Assembly: GCA_902762385.1 (NCBI GenBank)
Contig: CACWNQ010000007.1
Span: 29,821 to 93,820 of the forward strand
Length of the DNA stretch: 64,000 bases
From: an uncultured Bacteroidales bacterium
GTDB lineage: Bacteria; Bacteroidota; Bacteroidia; Bacteroidales; Muribaculaceae
Direction of reading: 5' to 3'
The notes under the pieces were generated by a model. That model made no database searches. It was not told the origin of the DNA and was given only the letters and a program-made list of their open reading frames with translations. A program made the translations under genes and the position numbers. This document shows, one piece after another, positions 1-7,277 of the stretch. Position 1 is the stretch's first letter. Every line of letters starts with the position of its first letter.

Positions 1-306
1 GATGTTCTCACCGAGATTTTCGCCTCAAAGGCTATTCTCGTGGGCTCGCCCACCATTAACAATGGCTTGGCTCATGCTGTTACCGGATTGCTCGAGATGG
101 CTAAGGGCATGAAGCTCAAGAACAAGAAAGCCGCCGCATTTGGAAGCTACGGCTGGAGTGGTGAGGGTATTAAGCTCCTCAGTGGTCTGCTAAGTGGTTG
201 TGGATTTGAACTCATCAACGATGGCATCCGCATTCAGTGGGTTCCCGATCAGGCCGCTATTGAGCAATGTCGCCAGTATGGCCGCGAGCTCGCTAAGGCC
301 CTGTAA
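1..306 (+). CDS. A-type flavoprotein (FprA/flavodiiron family), C-terminal part
   Basis: The frame is open from the first base, so the gene begins upstream of the window and about 101 codons of its end are present. The fragment is the second half of a flavodoxin-like domain: a GSPTINNG loop, then the FGSYGWSGE segment that is typical of the FMN-binding domain of A-type flavoproteins. Family members carry an N-terminal metallo-beta-lactamase-like di-iron domain (not visible here) and reduce O2 or NO to protect anaerobes; they act in the cytoplasm. The ending GRELAKAL* is close to the usual C-terminus, so I see no truncation on this side. A strong hairpin terminator follows 29 bases later. A plain flavodoxin is the alternative, but the GSYGWSGE motif favours FprA. 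Confidence 0.85.
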   Translation, partial: DVLTEIFASKAILVGSPTINNGLAHAVTGLLEMAKGMKLKNKKAAAFGSYGWSGEGIKLLSGLLSGCGFELINDGIRIQWVPDQAAIEQCRQYGRELAKAL

Positions 307-334
307 ACAAGTTAACTGAAAACTCTAATAATAT

Positions 335-381
335 AACACTCTCGTTCTTTGTCTCATGACAAAGAACGAGAGTGTTTTGTT
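335..381 (+). terminator. Intrinsic terminator of the FprA gene
   Basis: A perfect 19-base-pair stem (335-353 with 358-376) closes on a TCAT loop and is followed by a short T-rich tail. It lies directly behind the flavoprotein stop codon. The stem is nearly symmetric, so it could also stop transcription from the other side. Confidence 0.85.
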
Positions 382-412
382 GGTTAGAACCCACAATATT
401 CTTCGAAAATTG

Positions 413-443
413 TTGATTTTATGCTACAAAATACATATCTTTG
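413..443 (+). promoter_or_regulatory. Bacteroidetes-type promoter for the TonB_C repeat gene
   Basis: TTG at 413-415 and TATCTTTG at 436-443 match the -33 and -7 elements with exactly 20 bases between them. Transcription would start near 450, leaving a leader of about 90 bases before the gene at 539. Confidence 0.7.
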
Positions 444-538
444 CGAAAGTAATTATTTAATGCTCTAATTATGTCGGAAATAGAAATGAACTCTTATAGA
501 TTCAGCTCTGGGCAATAGAATTAAAGTTTAACTCTTGC

Positions 539-1576
539 ATGACTCATCTTTACTTAAATATTAAGCGGTTGATGATGCTGGCGTTTCTGCTTGTGGTGGC
601 ATTTGTGAGCAGCAATCACTCGTATGCTTCTATTTCAGGAACGGCTTATTTCAAGGTGCACGTCGACAACAAAGGCAATGCTCGTAGTGTTAAGTTGGTG
701 CGTGGTATTGTTAAGGAACTTGATGTCCAATCTATCACGCTTTGCAAATCGTTGACAGGACTTGATGAAAGCGTGCGAGGGAAAGACATTATTGTGCCTG
801 TGAGTTATTATGGAATGTGCCAAGAAGGTGCCATGACAGTTACCAAAGACCGCATTCTACTTGATGACATGAGACTTGTGGGTGGCGCAAAATGTGCACG
901 CAATGTGCCTCCCCAACTGCGTGGTGGCAATGATAGAGCATTGAAAAAAGCGCTTGATGAGCGTGAGCGAGTGGTGGTTGATGGCGTGGAAGGTGCCGTT
1001 GAAGCATGTTTCTACGTTAATGGCCTTGGTCGTGTGACCGATGTGGTGATAATGAAATCCCTTAATCATATTCTCGACAAAGAGGTGGTTGGGTTGTGCA
1101 AAAGCTTTGATTTTATTGCTGCTCGCAATTCAGAAGGTGGCACAACGGGCGCATGGATGAGATTGACTGTCAACTATAGCAATGGTGGCGCTGATGCTGA
1201 TGCCAGATTAACGCTTGATAAAGGCACATCACATAATGACAATATTTATGCCATAGCATCGAAAATGCAGCAATATGATAATGGCGAAGCGGCATTGATG
1301 AGAAGCATAAATAAAAACTTGCGTTACCCAAGCATCTGTGGAGAAATTCAAGGCACGGTTGTTGTGCGGTTTGAAGTCACTCCCATGGGTGAGATTGGTG
1401 AAATTGAGGTTGTCAAGTCGCTTGAACGTCATTTTGATGAAGAAGCAATTAGGGCAGTGAAGATGATAGATGGCGATTTTCAGCCAGCCATTAATGCCAA
1501 GGGAAAACCAGTGTCGTGCTGGTACTACCTTCCTGTGACTTTTAAACTTGTTTCAGCTGATAATATATTACCTTAA
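539..1576 (+). CDS. Secreted protein with three TonB C-terminal-like repeats
   Basis: 345 residues. An N-terminal hydrophobic segment ending near SSNHSYA (about residue 30) looks like a signal peptide or membrane anchor; a start at an internal Met nearer that segment is possible. The last 100 residues match the TonB_C fold of energy transducers: the GTVVVRFEVTPMGEIGEIEV strand-turn-strand, then FDEEAIRAVK and a W-YYLPVTFKL end. Two earlier stretches (about 33-110 and 155-225) repeat the same pattern (SGTAYFKVHVDNKGN; VEACFYVNGLGRVTDV), each followed by a Lys-Ser and a short helix, so the protein is three degenerate TonB_C units. No proline-rich periplasmic linker is present and no ExbB/ExbD or TonB-dependent receptor lies nearby, so a classical TonB role is doubtful; a periplasmic binding or scaffold role is inference. 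Confidence 0.75.
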   Translation: MTHLYLNIKRLMMLAFLLVVAFVSSNHSYASISGTAYFKVHVDNKGNARSVKLVRGIVKELDVQSITLCKSLTGLDESVRGKDIIVPVSYYGMCQEGAMTVTKDRILLDDMRLVGGAKCARNVPPQLRGGNDRALKKALDERERVVVDGVEGAVEACFYVNGLGRVTDVVIMKSLNHILDKEVVGLCKSFDFIAARNSEGGTTGAWMRLTVNYSNGGADADARLTLDKGTSHNDNIYAIASKMQQYDNGEAALMRSINKNLRYPSICGEIQGTVVVRFEVTPMGEIGEIEVVKSLERHFDEEAIRAVKMIDGDFQPAINAKGKPVSCWYYLPVTFKLVSADNILP

Positions 1577-1672
1577 GGCAATAAGCTGTTGTTTGTTTTT
1601 GGTGTAACTACGATATTAACTATGCGTAAATAAGAAATAACTAATTAGTATTAACAAAAAACTATTAAGCTT

Positions 1673-2065
1673 ATGAAGACAAAGAGACTTTTTGGAGGTT
1701 TGCTCGCTGTGTTGATGGTTACTATCATGGCTTTTGTTGCAGTCCCAGCTGCTAATGCTAGAGTAAGTGGCAGCATGAACGGTACTTATTACAAGAATGT
1801 AGGCCAGTATGGTGGTGAGTATGTGTCGATCAGTTATAATCCTAACACTGGTCGCGCAACAGTAATCTATGCCGAGTCCTACAATTGGGGCAATGAGCAG
1901 TATTTCACATTGAGCGGTAGAGCTAGTGGAGGTTACCTGGTTGTATCGGGCCGTGGTTATGCTCATGGACGTAACACGACAATGAAAGTTAGAATCACAC
2001 AGGTTGACCAACACACCATTAAAGTGGTGGTAGGAAGTGGCCGTGCTTATTACTTCTACAGGTAA
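1673..2065 (+). CDS. Small secreted beta-rich protein of unknown function
   Basis: 130 residues. A clear signal peptide ends at VPAANA (about residue 29). The mature part is about 100 residues, rich in Gly, Tyr, Ser and Val with alternating hydrophobic residues, which suggests an all-beta fold. No cysteines, lipobox or known motif is visible. It has its own terminator and stands alone between two unrelated genes. I do not recognise the family; a small periplasmic or exported beta-sandwich is all that can be inferred. Confidence 0.7.
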   Translation: MKTKRLFGGLLAVLMVTIMAFVAVPAANARVSGSMNGTYYKNVGQYGGEYVSISYNPNTGRATVIYAESYNWGNEQYFTLSGRASGGYLVVSGRGYAHGRNTTMKVRITQVDQHTIKVVVGSGRAYYFYR

Positions 2066-2087
2066 CGAAATTTGGCACAGCACTAAC

Positions 2088-2131
2088 AATGTCCTTGCAA
2101 ACATCAAAATGGTTGTGAGGACATTTTTTTT
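2088..2131 (+). terminator. Intrinsic terminator after the small secreted protein
   Basis: An 8-base-pair stem (2088-2095 with 2118-2125) with a 22-base partly pairing interior is followed by a run of eight T. Confidence 0.7.
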
Positions 2132-2210
2132 GTTCAAATTTTGGTAATGCCATGACAAATACCTATTTTTACAACCTGAAAAGTTTTGTGACCAAAAAAC
2201 GGTAAATACT

Positions 2211-3794
2211 ATGGACTTATTACTACCTAACAAGATAAATGGCTCGAAAGGAGAGATCCTTAGGGATGCCCGTCAGGTGACCATCATCGGCGCCAATGGT
2301 GCCGGCAAGACCCGCTTTGTGAACAAGCTTGTGGAGCAGTGCGGTGAGTTTGCATTCCGTATCTCGGCTTTGAGAGCTCTCTTTCCTGTAGAGCACCCTG
2401 AGCAGCAGTACAAAGGCTCTATCAGCGAGCGCTTCGACAAACTCAACCAGAACATGCAGCAAGTTGTCAACACAGCGAAGAGCGAGTTTGACAAACTTTC
2501 CTACGTGATGATGATTGATGAGTTCCGTAGCCTGATGAACTTCAAGGCTCACCAGCTGATGAAGGAGGAGATGGAATTCCCCAAGACTAAGCTCGACAAG
2601 GTAGTTAAGATGTGGCAGGATGTGTTCCCTAAGAATAAGATTCTGCGCGAGAACGGCAAACTGCTGTTCACAACCGAAGGTCAGAGCGACAAATACTCGT
2701 CGTTGCGCCTTAGCGATGGCGAGAAAGCTGTGCTCTACTACCTTGGCGCTGTGCTTTATGCCATGGAGGATGCCGTGATTTTCGTTGACGACCCCGAGAC
2801 CTTTATTCACCCCTCGATTATGCAGACCTTGTGGAATGTGATTGAGGAGATGCGTCCCGACTGTACGTTTGTTTACAGCACGCACGATGTAGATTTCGCC
2901 AACTCACGCATTGACAATAAGTGCATTTGGGTCAAGGACTTTAATCCTGAGCAACTCACTTGGGACTACGAGGTGCTGCAGTCGAGCAGTAACCTGAGCG
3001 ATAGCCTTTATATCGACCTGCTGGGCACTCGCAAGCCAGTCCTCTTTGTCGAGGGCGACGAGGAGCACAGCATCGACTCTAGACTCTATGCGCTCATCTT
3101 CCCAGAATACACAATAAAGCCTCTGGGTAGTTGCAACAAGGTGATTGAGAGTGTGCGCTCATTCAATGGACTTGAGGGGTTGCATCATCTCGACAGTTGG
3201 GGCATAGTCGACCGTGACCGCCGTGACGAGAAAGAGGTGGAATACCTGCGCAATAAGAAGATATTGGTTCCCAACGTTGCTGAGATTGAGAACATCCTCA
3301 TGCTCGAGGGCGTGATACGTGCCGTGGCTCGCCATCGTCACAAGAATGAAGATGATGTTTTCAACAGCGCCAGCCGTGCGGTAATTAAGAACTTTGACAA
3401 CGAAATCAAGCAGCAGGCTTTACAACACACGCGTCACCGTGTGAAGCACGATGTGGAGTTGCGTGTTGACATGAAGTTCCGCAACATCAGTGCCCTTGAG
3501 GATCACATGATTGATCTTGTGAACGAGATTAATCCTCGTGGCATCTATGAATTGCTCTGTCGCGAGTTCCATGTCTATGTCCAAAAGAAGGATTATGCCA
3601 AGGTGTTAATGGTTTACAACCAGAAGCTAATGCTCACGCAGAGTGGTGTGGCAGGGTTGTGTGGCCTCAAGAGTCGTGAAGACTATGTGAAGGCAGTCCT
3701 CAAGATTTTGAAAGGCAATGGACGTGAAGCTCAGGCCATTCGCAAAGCCATAAAAGAGTGCTTCGGCTTGGATGGGACAAATAATGCTCAGTGA
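2211..3794 (+). CDS. Fused ABC-type ATPase and DUF4435 (TOPRIM-like) protein
   Basis: 527 residues. The N-terminal half is an ABC/OLD-type ATPase: Walker A GANGAGKT at 27-34, signature-like LRLSDGEK near 165, Walker B VIFVDDPE near 190, and the H-loop STHD near 223. The second half fits DUF4435, a TOPRIM-like nuclease domain: an acidic motif FVEGDEE near 278 and a DRD motif (GIVDRDRRDE) near 332. Both metal-binding motifs are present, so the protein looks intact. In the PARIS anti-phage system the ATPase AriA and the DUF4435 effector AriB are usually two genes, and single-gene fusions are known; this order and pairing fit such a fusion. It is monocistronic, and no restriction, toxin or mobile genes adjoin it, so a defence role is inference. 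A housekeeping OLD-like nuclease is the alternative. Confidence 0.8.
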   Translation: MDLLLPNKINGSKGEILRDARQVTIIGANGAGKTRFVNKLVEQCGEFAFRISALRALFPVEHPEQQYKGSISERFDKLNQNMQQVVNTAKSEFDKLSYVMMIDEFRSLMNFKAHQLMKEEMEFPKTKLDKVVKMWQDVFPKNKILRENGKLLFTTEGQSDKYSSLRLSDGEKAVLYYLGAVLYAMEDAVIFVDDPETFIHPSIMQTLWNVIEEMRPDCTFVYSTHDVDFANSRIDNKCIWVKDFNPEQLTWDYEVLQSSSNLSDSLYIDLLGTRKPVLFVEGDEEHSIDSRLYALIFPEYTIKPLGSCNKVIESVRSFNGLEGLHHLDSWGIVDRDRRDEKEVEYLRNKKILVPNVAEIENILMLEGVIRAVARHRHKNEDDVFNSASRAVIKNFDNEIKQQALQHTRHRVKHDVELRVDMKFRNISALEDHMIDLVNEINPRGIYELLCREFHVYVQKKDYAKVLMVYNQKLMLTQSGVAGLCGLKSREDYVKAVLKILKGNGREAQAIRKAIKECFGLDGTNNAQ

Positions 3795-3818
3795 CAAAGA
3801 GGTTGACAAAATAAACAG

Positions 3819-3849
3819 AGGAGCGGCAAGTCAAGTGCTTGTCGCTCCT
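3819..3849. terminator. Bidirectional terminator between convergent genes
   Basis: A 12-base-pair stem with one G-T pair (3819-3830 with 3838-3849) and a 7-base loop sits in the 84-base gap between the converging ATPase and NlpC/P60 genes. Confidence 0.65.
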
Positions 3850-3878
3850 GTTATATACTCGTTTCAGAGTCTTCTTGA

Positions 3879-4484
3879 TTAATCGCTCACTCGGTCGGCA
3901 GTGAATTGTGCTAGGTCAATGCCCATCATGTTTATTGGAATGTAGGGAGGGGTGTTGTCCTTGAGCACACGGCATGCATTGCGATAGCGCACCTTGTAGT
4001 AGCTTTCGCTCGAGTGGCTTTCGGTAATGCCCTTGCTGCACGAAGCATGAATGAAAGTGAAGTCGTGGCCGTTGCCATCAACCTTAGTCACCATGCCCAC
4101 ATGGCCTATTCGGCGTCCACCACCACGTCCGCCAAAGAACACGAGATCACCTGGTTTAAGTTCGTTGCGTTTAACTTGTTTGCCGTTGGCCAATTGTCCG
4201 CTAGCAGTGCGATTAAGTTTGTGCCCAAACTCCTTATATACATAGCTAGTGAATCCCGAGCAGTCAAAGCCCTTTGGACCTGATGCACCATGACGGTAGG
4301 GAACACCACGGAATGTCTTTGCGTAAGAAAGTAGACTATCGACTTGTGATTTTGGTCTATCCGATTTAAGATGTGTCTCAACAATAGCTGGAGACATTTC
4401 GGGGTCGGGTTCAGCGCCCCATGAGTTAAATGATGCAGTTGTAATAAATAATGTGTAGATAAAAATTCTTGATAAAAACTTCAT
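3879..4484 (-). CDS. NlpC/P60 (C40) peptidoglycan hydrolase
   Basis: Start set at 4484 because the signal peptide (MKFLSRIFIYTLFITTASF, ending near SWGA) begins there; a Met 15 codons further out only adds an unlikely tail. 201 residues. The C40 catalytic set is complete: FDCSGF with Cys75, RIGHVG with His128, and FIHAS with His146. Such enzymes cut the D-Glu to meso-Dap or adjacent peptide bonds of peptidoglycan in the periplasm. No SH3 targeting domain is visible; the 25 residues between signal and catalytic core are polar. It ends about 85 bases from the converging ATPase gene, with a shared terminator, and is probably transcribed alone from the promoter at 4563-4593. Confidence 0.9.
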   Translation of the reverse strand: MKFLSRIFIYTLFITTASFNSWGAEPDPEMSPAIVETHLKSDRPKSQVDSLLSYAKTFRGVPYRHGASGPKGFDCSGFTSYVYKEFGHKLNRTASGQLANGKQVKRNELKPGDLVFFGGRGGGRRIGHVGMVTKVDGNGHDFTFIHASCSKGITESHSSESYYKVRYRNACRVLKDNTPPYIPINMMGIDLAQFTADRVSD

Positions 4485-4562
4485 TACTCTAATTATTTGT
4501 GTTAAGAGGCACAGGTGTAAACAATACACTCACGTAGTGCCTGGAAAATCTTTTTGACGGTG

Positions 4563-4593
4563 CAAAGTTAAGGAGGTTACCCTAGGTGGGCAA
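4563..4593 (-). promoter_or_regulatory. Bacteroidetes-type promoter for the NlpC/P60 gene
   Basis: On the minus strand TTG (4593-4591) and TAACTTTG (4570-4563) are separated by exactly 20 bases. The transcript would have a leader of about 70 bases. Confidence 0.7.
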
Positions 4594-4598
4594 CCTCC
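4572..4598. promoter_or_regulatory. Imperfect palindrome overlapping the NlpC/P60 promoter
   Basis: GGAGGTT at 4572-4578 is matched by AACCTCC at 4592-4598, with CCC and GGG partly extending the dyad inward. It covers the spacer and the -33 element, the usual place for an operator. The rest of the 303-base gap 4485-4787 holds no gene that I can see. Confidence 0.35.
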
Positions 4599-4787
4599 CT
4601 TGACGTTCTGTAACATTTACCATTGTAAATGATTTCCCATCCTCACTTCGTGGCTTCTACCATCATTGCAAGTGGCACAAGGTGTTTTGGTTTTTAAACT
4701 TCGTTAGTCGAAAAATGAAATAAAAAACAAATTTTAACTTAAAATACCATCTCTTGACTACAAAATCAGAGCCTATTGCCGATAATT

Positions 4788-4979
4788 CTATTTTTCATTT
4801 CTCATTTTCATAGATAAATAGCCCGCTCCAAATAAAGAGCACAGAATCAGAATGCCAGTGATGCGAACCATCAAGTCGGGCATAGTGAAGACACCTGCGT
4901 GATGAAGGATCATGATAATAGCTGGAATTGCAAGAGCACAGCGGCATGTGTAGCTTAAAACTTTACTCTTATTTTTCAT
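4788..4979 (-). CDS. Small membrane protein, two predicted helices
   Basis: Start chosen at 4979 (MKNKSKVLSY), because the upstream extension to 5036 is basic and unlike a signal. 63 residues with two hydrophobic stretches (about 11-30 and 38-55) joined by a short MPDLMVR loop, and charged ends; both ends would lie in the cytoplasm under the positive-inside rule. I do not recognise a family. It lies alone between the NlpC/P60 gene and a lipoprotein gene, so there is little contextual support beyond the plausible membrane topology. Confidence 0.45.
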   Translation of the reverse strand: MKNKSKVLSYTCRCALAIPAIIMILHHAGVFTMPDLMVRITGILILCSLFGAGYLSMKMRNEK

Positions 4980-5070
4980 AATAGTCGGTCTTGATTGTTT
5001 TATAAAATGTGTTGTTTTGATTATTAGACGCATCAACCATATGAAAAATCACATTCTTCAGCAATAAAAA

Positions 5071-5106
5071 AAGCGGTTGATTTACTATTTAGTAGATCAA
5101 CCGCTT
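5071..5106 (-). terminator. Terminator downstream of the 5134-5523 lipoprotein gene
   Basis: A 17-base-pair stem with one mismatch (5071-5087 with 5090-5106) and a two-base TT loop, flanked by A-runs on one side and T-rich sequence on the other. It serves the leftward lipoprotein gene ending at 5134. Confidence 0.75.
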
Positions 5107-5133
5107 AGTTTTTTGTGGATGTGAGTGTTGTGT

Positions 5134-5523
5134 TTAGTCGTCGTCTTCGTCGGGCTTAACCACTCTTTGGTAATCTTCGGTGGCTCCAGTAGCTACATAA
5201 ACCACATGCAGCTTATTAATGCCTACTGTAATTTCCAAAACCAGTTGTTGGCCTGTGCCATAATCTAGTGTCAAAGTCTTTCCGTTCAAAGTCCACTTGA
5301 ATGGGAAGTCGTTTGTCACCTCGCCATTAACCAATATCCTTCGAGAGCCAGTGCGTTCTTTCTTGAAAACGTAGTGAATGTCGTTTGGCGTGTCAGCAGT
5401 TTTGACTATGGCCCATTCGCCCACTAGTTCTTGTTCTTGTGATGAGAGAATGTCATTGTCGTCACCACAGGAATTGAGCATGAAAGGCAGGAAGATTGCC
5501 ATTAACAAAAGTATTTTCTTCAT
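5134..5523 (-). CDS. Lipoprotein, lipocalin-like fold likely
   Basis: 129 residues. Signal peptide with lipobox MLNSC; Cys19 would be lipidated and, by the run of Gly-Asp-Asp-Asn after it, the protein may be exported to the outer surface. The mature part begins LVGEWAIVKT, and the WTLNGKTLTLDYG segment and alternating beta strands are typical of the small Bacteroidetes lipocalin-like lipoproteins (DUF4923/lipocalin_5 style); I cannot assign an exact family. It ends in an acidic tail (PDEDDD). It follows creD by 44 bases on the same strand and may be cotranscribed with it. Confidence 0.75.
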   Translation of the reverse strand: MKKILLLMAIFLPFMLNSCGDDNDILSSQEQELVGEWAIVKTADTPNDIHYVFKKERTGSRRILVNGEVTNDFPFKWTLNGKTLTLDYGTGQQLVLEITVGINKLHVVYVATGATEDYQRVVKPDEDDD

Positions 5524-5567
5524 AATTTATAATGATTTAATGATTTGTGTTATAAGACTGGAATGTG

Positions 5568-7106
5568 TTATGCCATATCTTCGGTTTTTAGTTTCAGCGA
5601 GTAGTACATTATTGCAGCGAGAACCACAAAGAGTCCTAAACTGCCTGCAAGCAGTGCGTAAGTCTCTAGGTTGAGCAGCACGAAGATGTAGGCATACACA
5701 ATGGTGAGCATTGCCCCTATAGCAAGAGCCATTTTCTTTGTCTTGAGTACGCCTAGAAGATATAGCGTAATCATCACAATAGTCATTGCTGCAGCAATGA
5801 GATAAGCCCATCCAAATGCCATGTGCTCGCTTATTGACAGCAGCAACGAGTAGAAGAGCACCAGTGCTAGTCCCACCAGTAGATACTGGAACACGTTGAT
5901 GTAGCGTTGCATCTTTATCTCAACAAAGAGCACGGCAATGAAAGTGAGCACAATTACCAGGAAAGCATACTTGATGGCGCGCTCCACCTTCTGGAAACTG
6001 TCGACAGGCACCATAAGGCCTACTTGCACTTGTGACTTGCCCAGGTCGTAGCTGCGGTCGTCGATAAACGCCTGTGTGTAGGTTCGGTTGATGCTGATGA
6101 TGTTCCACGATGCGGTAAAACCGTTGTCAGTGACATTTCGCTCATCTGGCAGGAAATTGCCTCCAAAGCTTGGTTTGGGGCAATCGCCTTTGATTATAAT
6201 TGATGTGGTCTCGCCAATTGGCGTGAAATTAAGGTTGTCGCTGCCTTTCAATTCTAAGTGCATCTTGAATGGAATGGAGTCGAGCGATGATAGTGGGCTG
6301 ATGTCAAGGCTTGTTTTGGCAACTGGGCCACCATCCTTGTCAAACATGTCGTCATAGGCAACAGCAACAGGCTCAGCGGCCTCTTCTGCAACTATTTCCA
6401 TATCGGTGACGACATCCTCATCAGCATGATCGGCACTTGAGCTGTATTCATAATCGTCTTCCTCGTGCAGATTGCCATCCTTGCCGCCATCGTTCACGTC
6501 AATACGGTTGCCGTTGAGGTCGAGAACAAGCTTTTGTGAGATTCCTCTCAAGTCGGTAATGCCCACCTCAATACTGGCCTTGTCGAGCTGCAGCATTGTT
6601 GAGTCAATCTCATTTGGCAGCAATCCCTTGATAGTGAAGGCCCCCGAAAAGTCGATACCAGTGTTGTAAACCACAGTCTCATAGATGCTGCGATACAAAG
6701 TCTGGCTTTTTACGTCGGCATTGATGTCAAGTTTCTTGGGCAGAACATACACCATGTGACGCTGCTCGGTGGAATCTTTCTTGTTTTTAGTGACATAGGG
6801 AATTGCAATCACTGGTCCAGTCACGTGCTGTGGCAGTCCCCACTTCTCTGATATTTCTTGTTGAGCCTCTTCGGCAGTTATCTGCCTGTCATTACTCAAC
6901 GAGTCAATCATGAATGTGGGTATAAGTAGCAGCAGCGACAGCAGCACAATGAAGCCAACTTTAAAGCCTAGCGTGCGAGTGAATTTCTTCTCACTTTTTG
7001 GTTTGGCATTTGGGTGCTGAGCAGGAGAGTCGGGAGCAGTCACCGGCTCCACTACGTTCTGTTGTGGTAATGGAGGAACATTGCCAGAGGTTGGGTTAAT
7101 TTCCAT
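5568..7106 (-). CDS. creD: CreD-like inner membrane protein
   Basis: 512 residues. One helix near 47-67 is followed by a large periplasmic region and then five or six closely spaced helices at the C-terminus, the topology of CreD. The sequence TLGFKVGFIVLL, WGLPQHVTGPVIAIPYV and the terminal LNLETYALLAGSLGLFVVLA segment match the family strongly. E. coli CreD belongs to the CreBC regulon and is linked to envelope integrity and beta-lactam response; its biochemical role is unknown. Oddities are a proline-rich cytoplasmic N-terminus of about 40 residues and an acidic insertion at about 208-260 in the periplasmic domain. No creBC two-component pair is adjacent. Confidence 0.9.
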   Translation of the reverse strand: MEINPTSGNVPPLPQQNVVEPVTAPDSPAQHPNAKPKSEKKFTRTLGFKVGFIVLLSLLLLIPTFMIDSLSNDRQITAEEAQQEISEKWGLPQHVTGPVIAIPYVTKNKKDSTEQRHMVYVLPKKLDINADVKSQTLYRSIYETVVYNTGIDFSGAFTIKGLLPNEIDSTMLQLDKASIEVGITDLRGISQKLVLDLNGNRIDVNDGGKDGNLHEEDDYEYSSSADHADEDVVTDMEIVAEEAAEPVAVAYDDMFDKDGGPVAKTSLDISPLSSLDSIPFKMHLELKGSDNLNFTPIGETTSIIIKGDCPKPSFGGNFLPDERNVTDNGFTASWNIISINRTYTQAFIDDRSYDLGKSQVQVGLMVPVDSFQKVERAIKYAFLVIVLTFIAVLFVEIKMQRYINVFQYLLVGLALVLFYSLLLSISEHMAFGWAYLIAAAMTIVMITLYLLGVLKTKKMALAIGAMLTIVYAYIFVLLNLETYALLAGSLGLFVVLAAIMYYSLKLKTEDMA

Positions 7107-7219
7107 AATTTGATATTTTTAGTGGTATGGTTTGTCAATAAAACGATACGTGCCAAGCTTTTATTTTGCGGCTATTAGTTAAACTGGGTTAATGTGGGTC
7201 GCTACATTTTGGTAAAAGT

Positions 7220-7252
7220 AATAGGCTCATCTCTACTGTGAGAGAGCCTATT
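7220..7252. terminator. Terminator downstream of the NAD(P)HX repair gene
   Basis: AATAGGCTC at 7220-7228 pairs with GAGCCTATT at 7244-7252; TCT and AGA pair further inside. It lies 25 bases beyond the end of the leftward gene at 7278. Confidence 0.65.
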
Positions 7253-7277
7253 TTATCAAGAATATTGGCACTTGACT

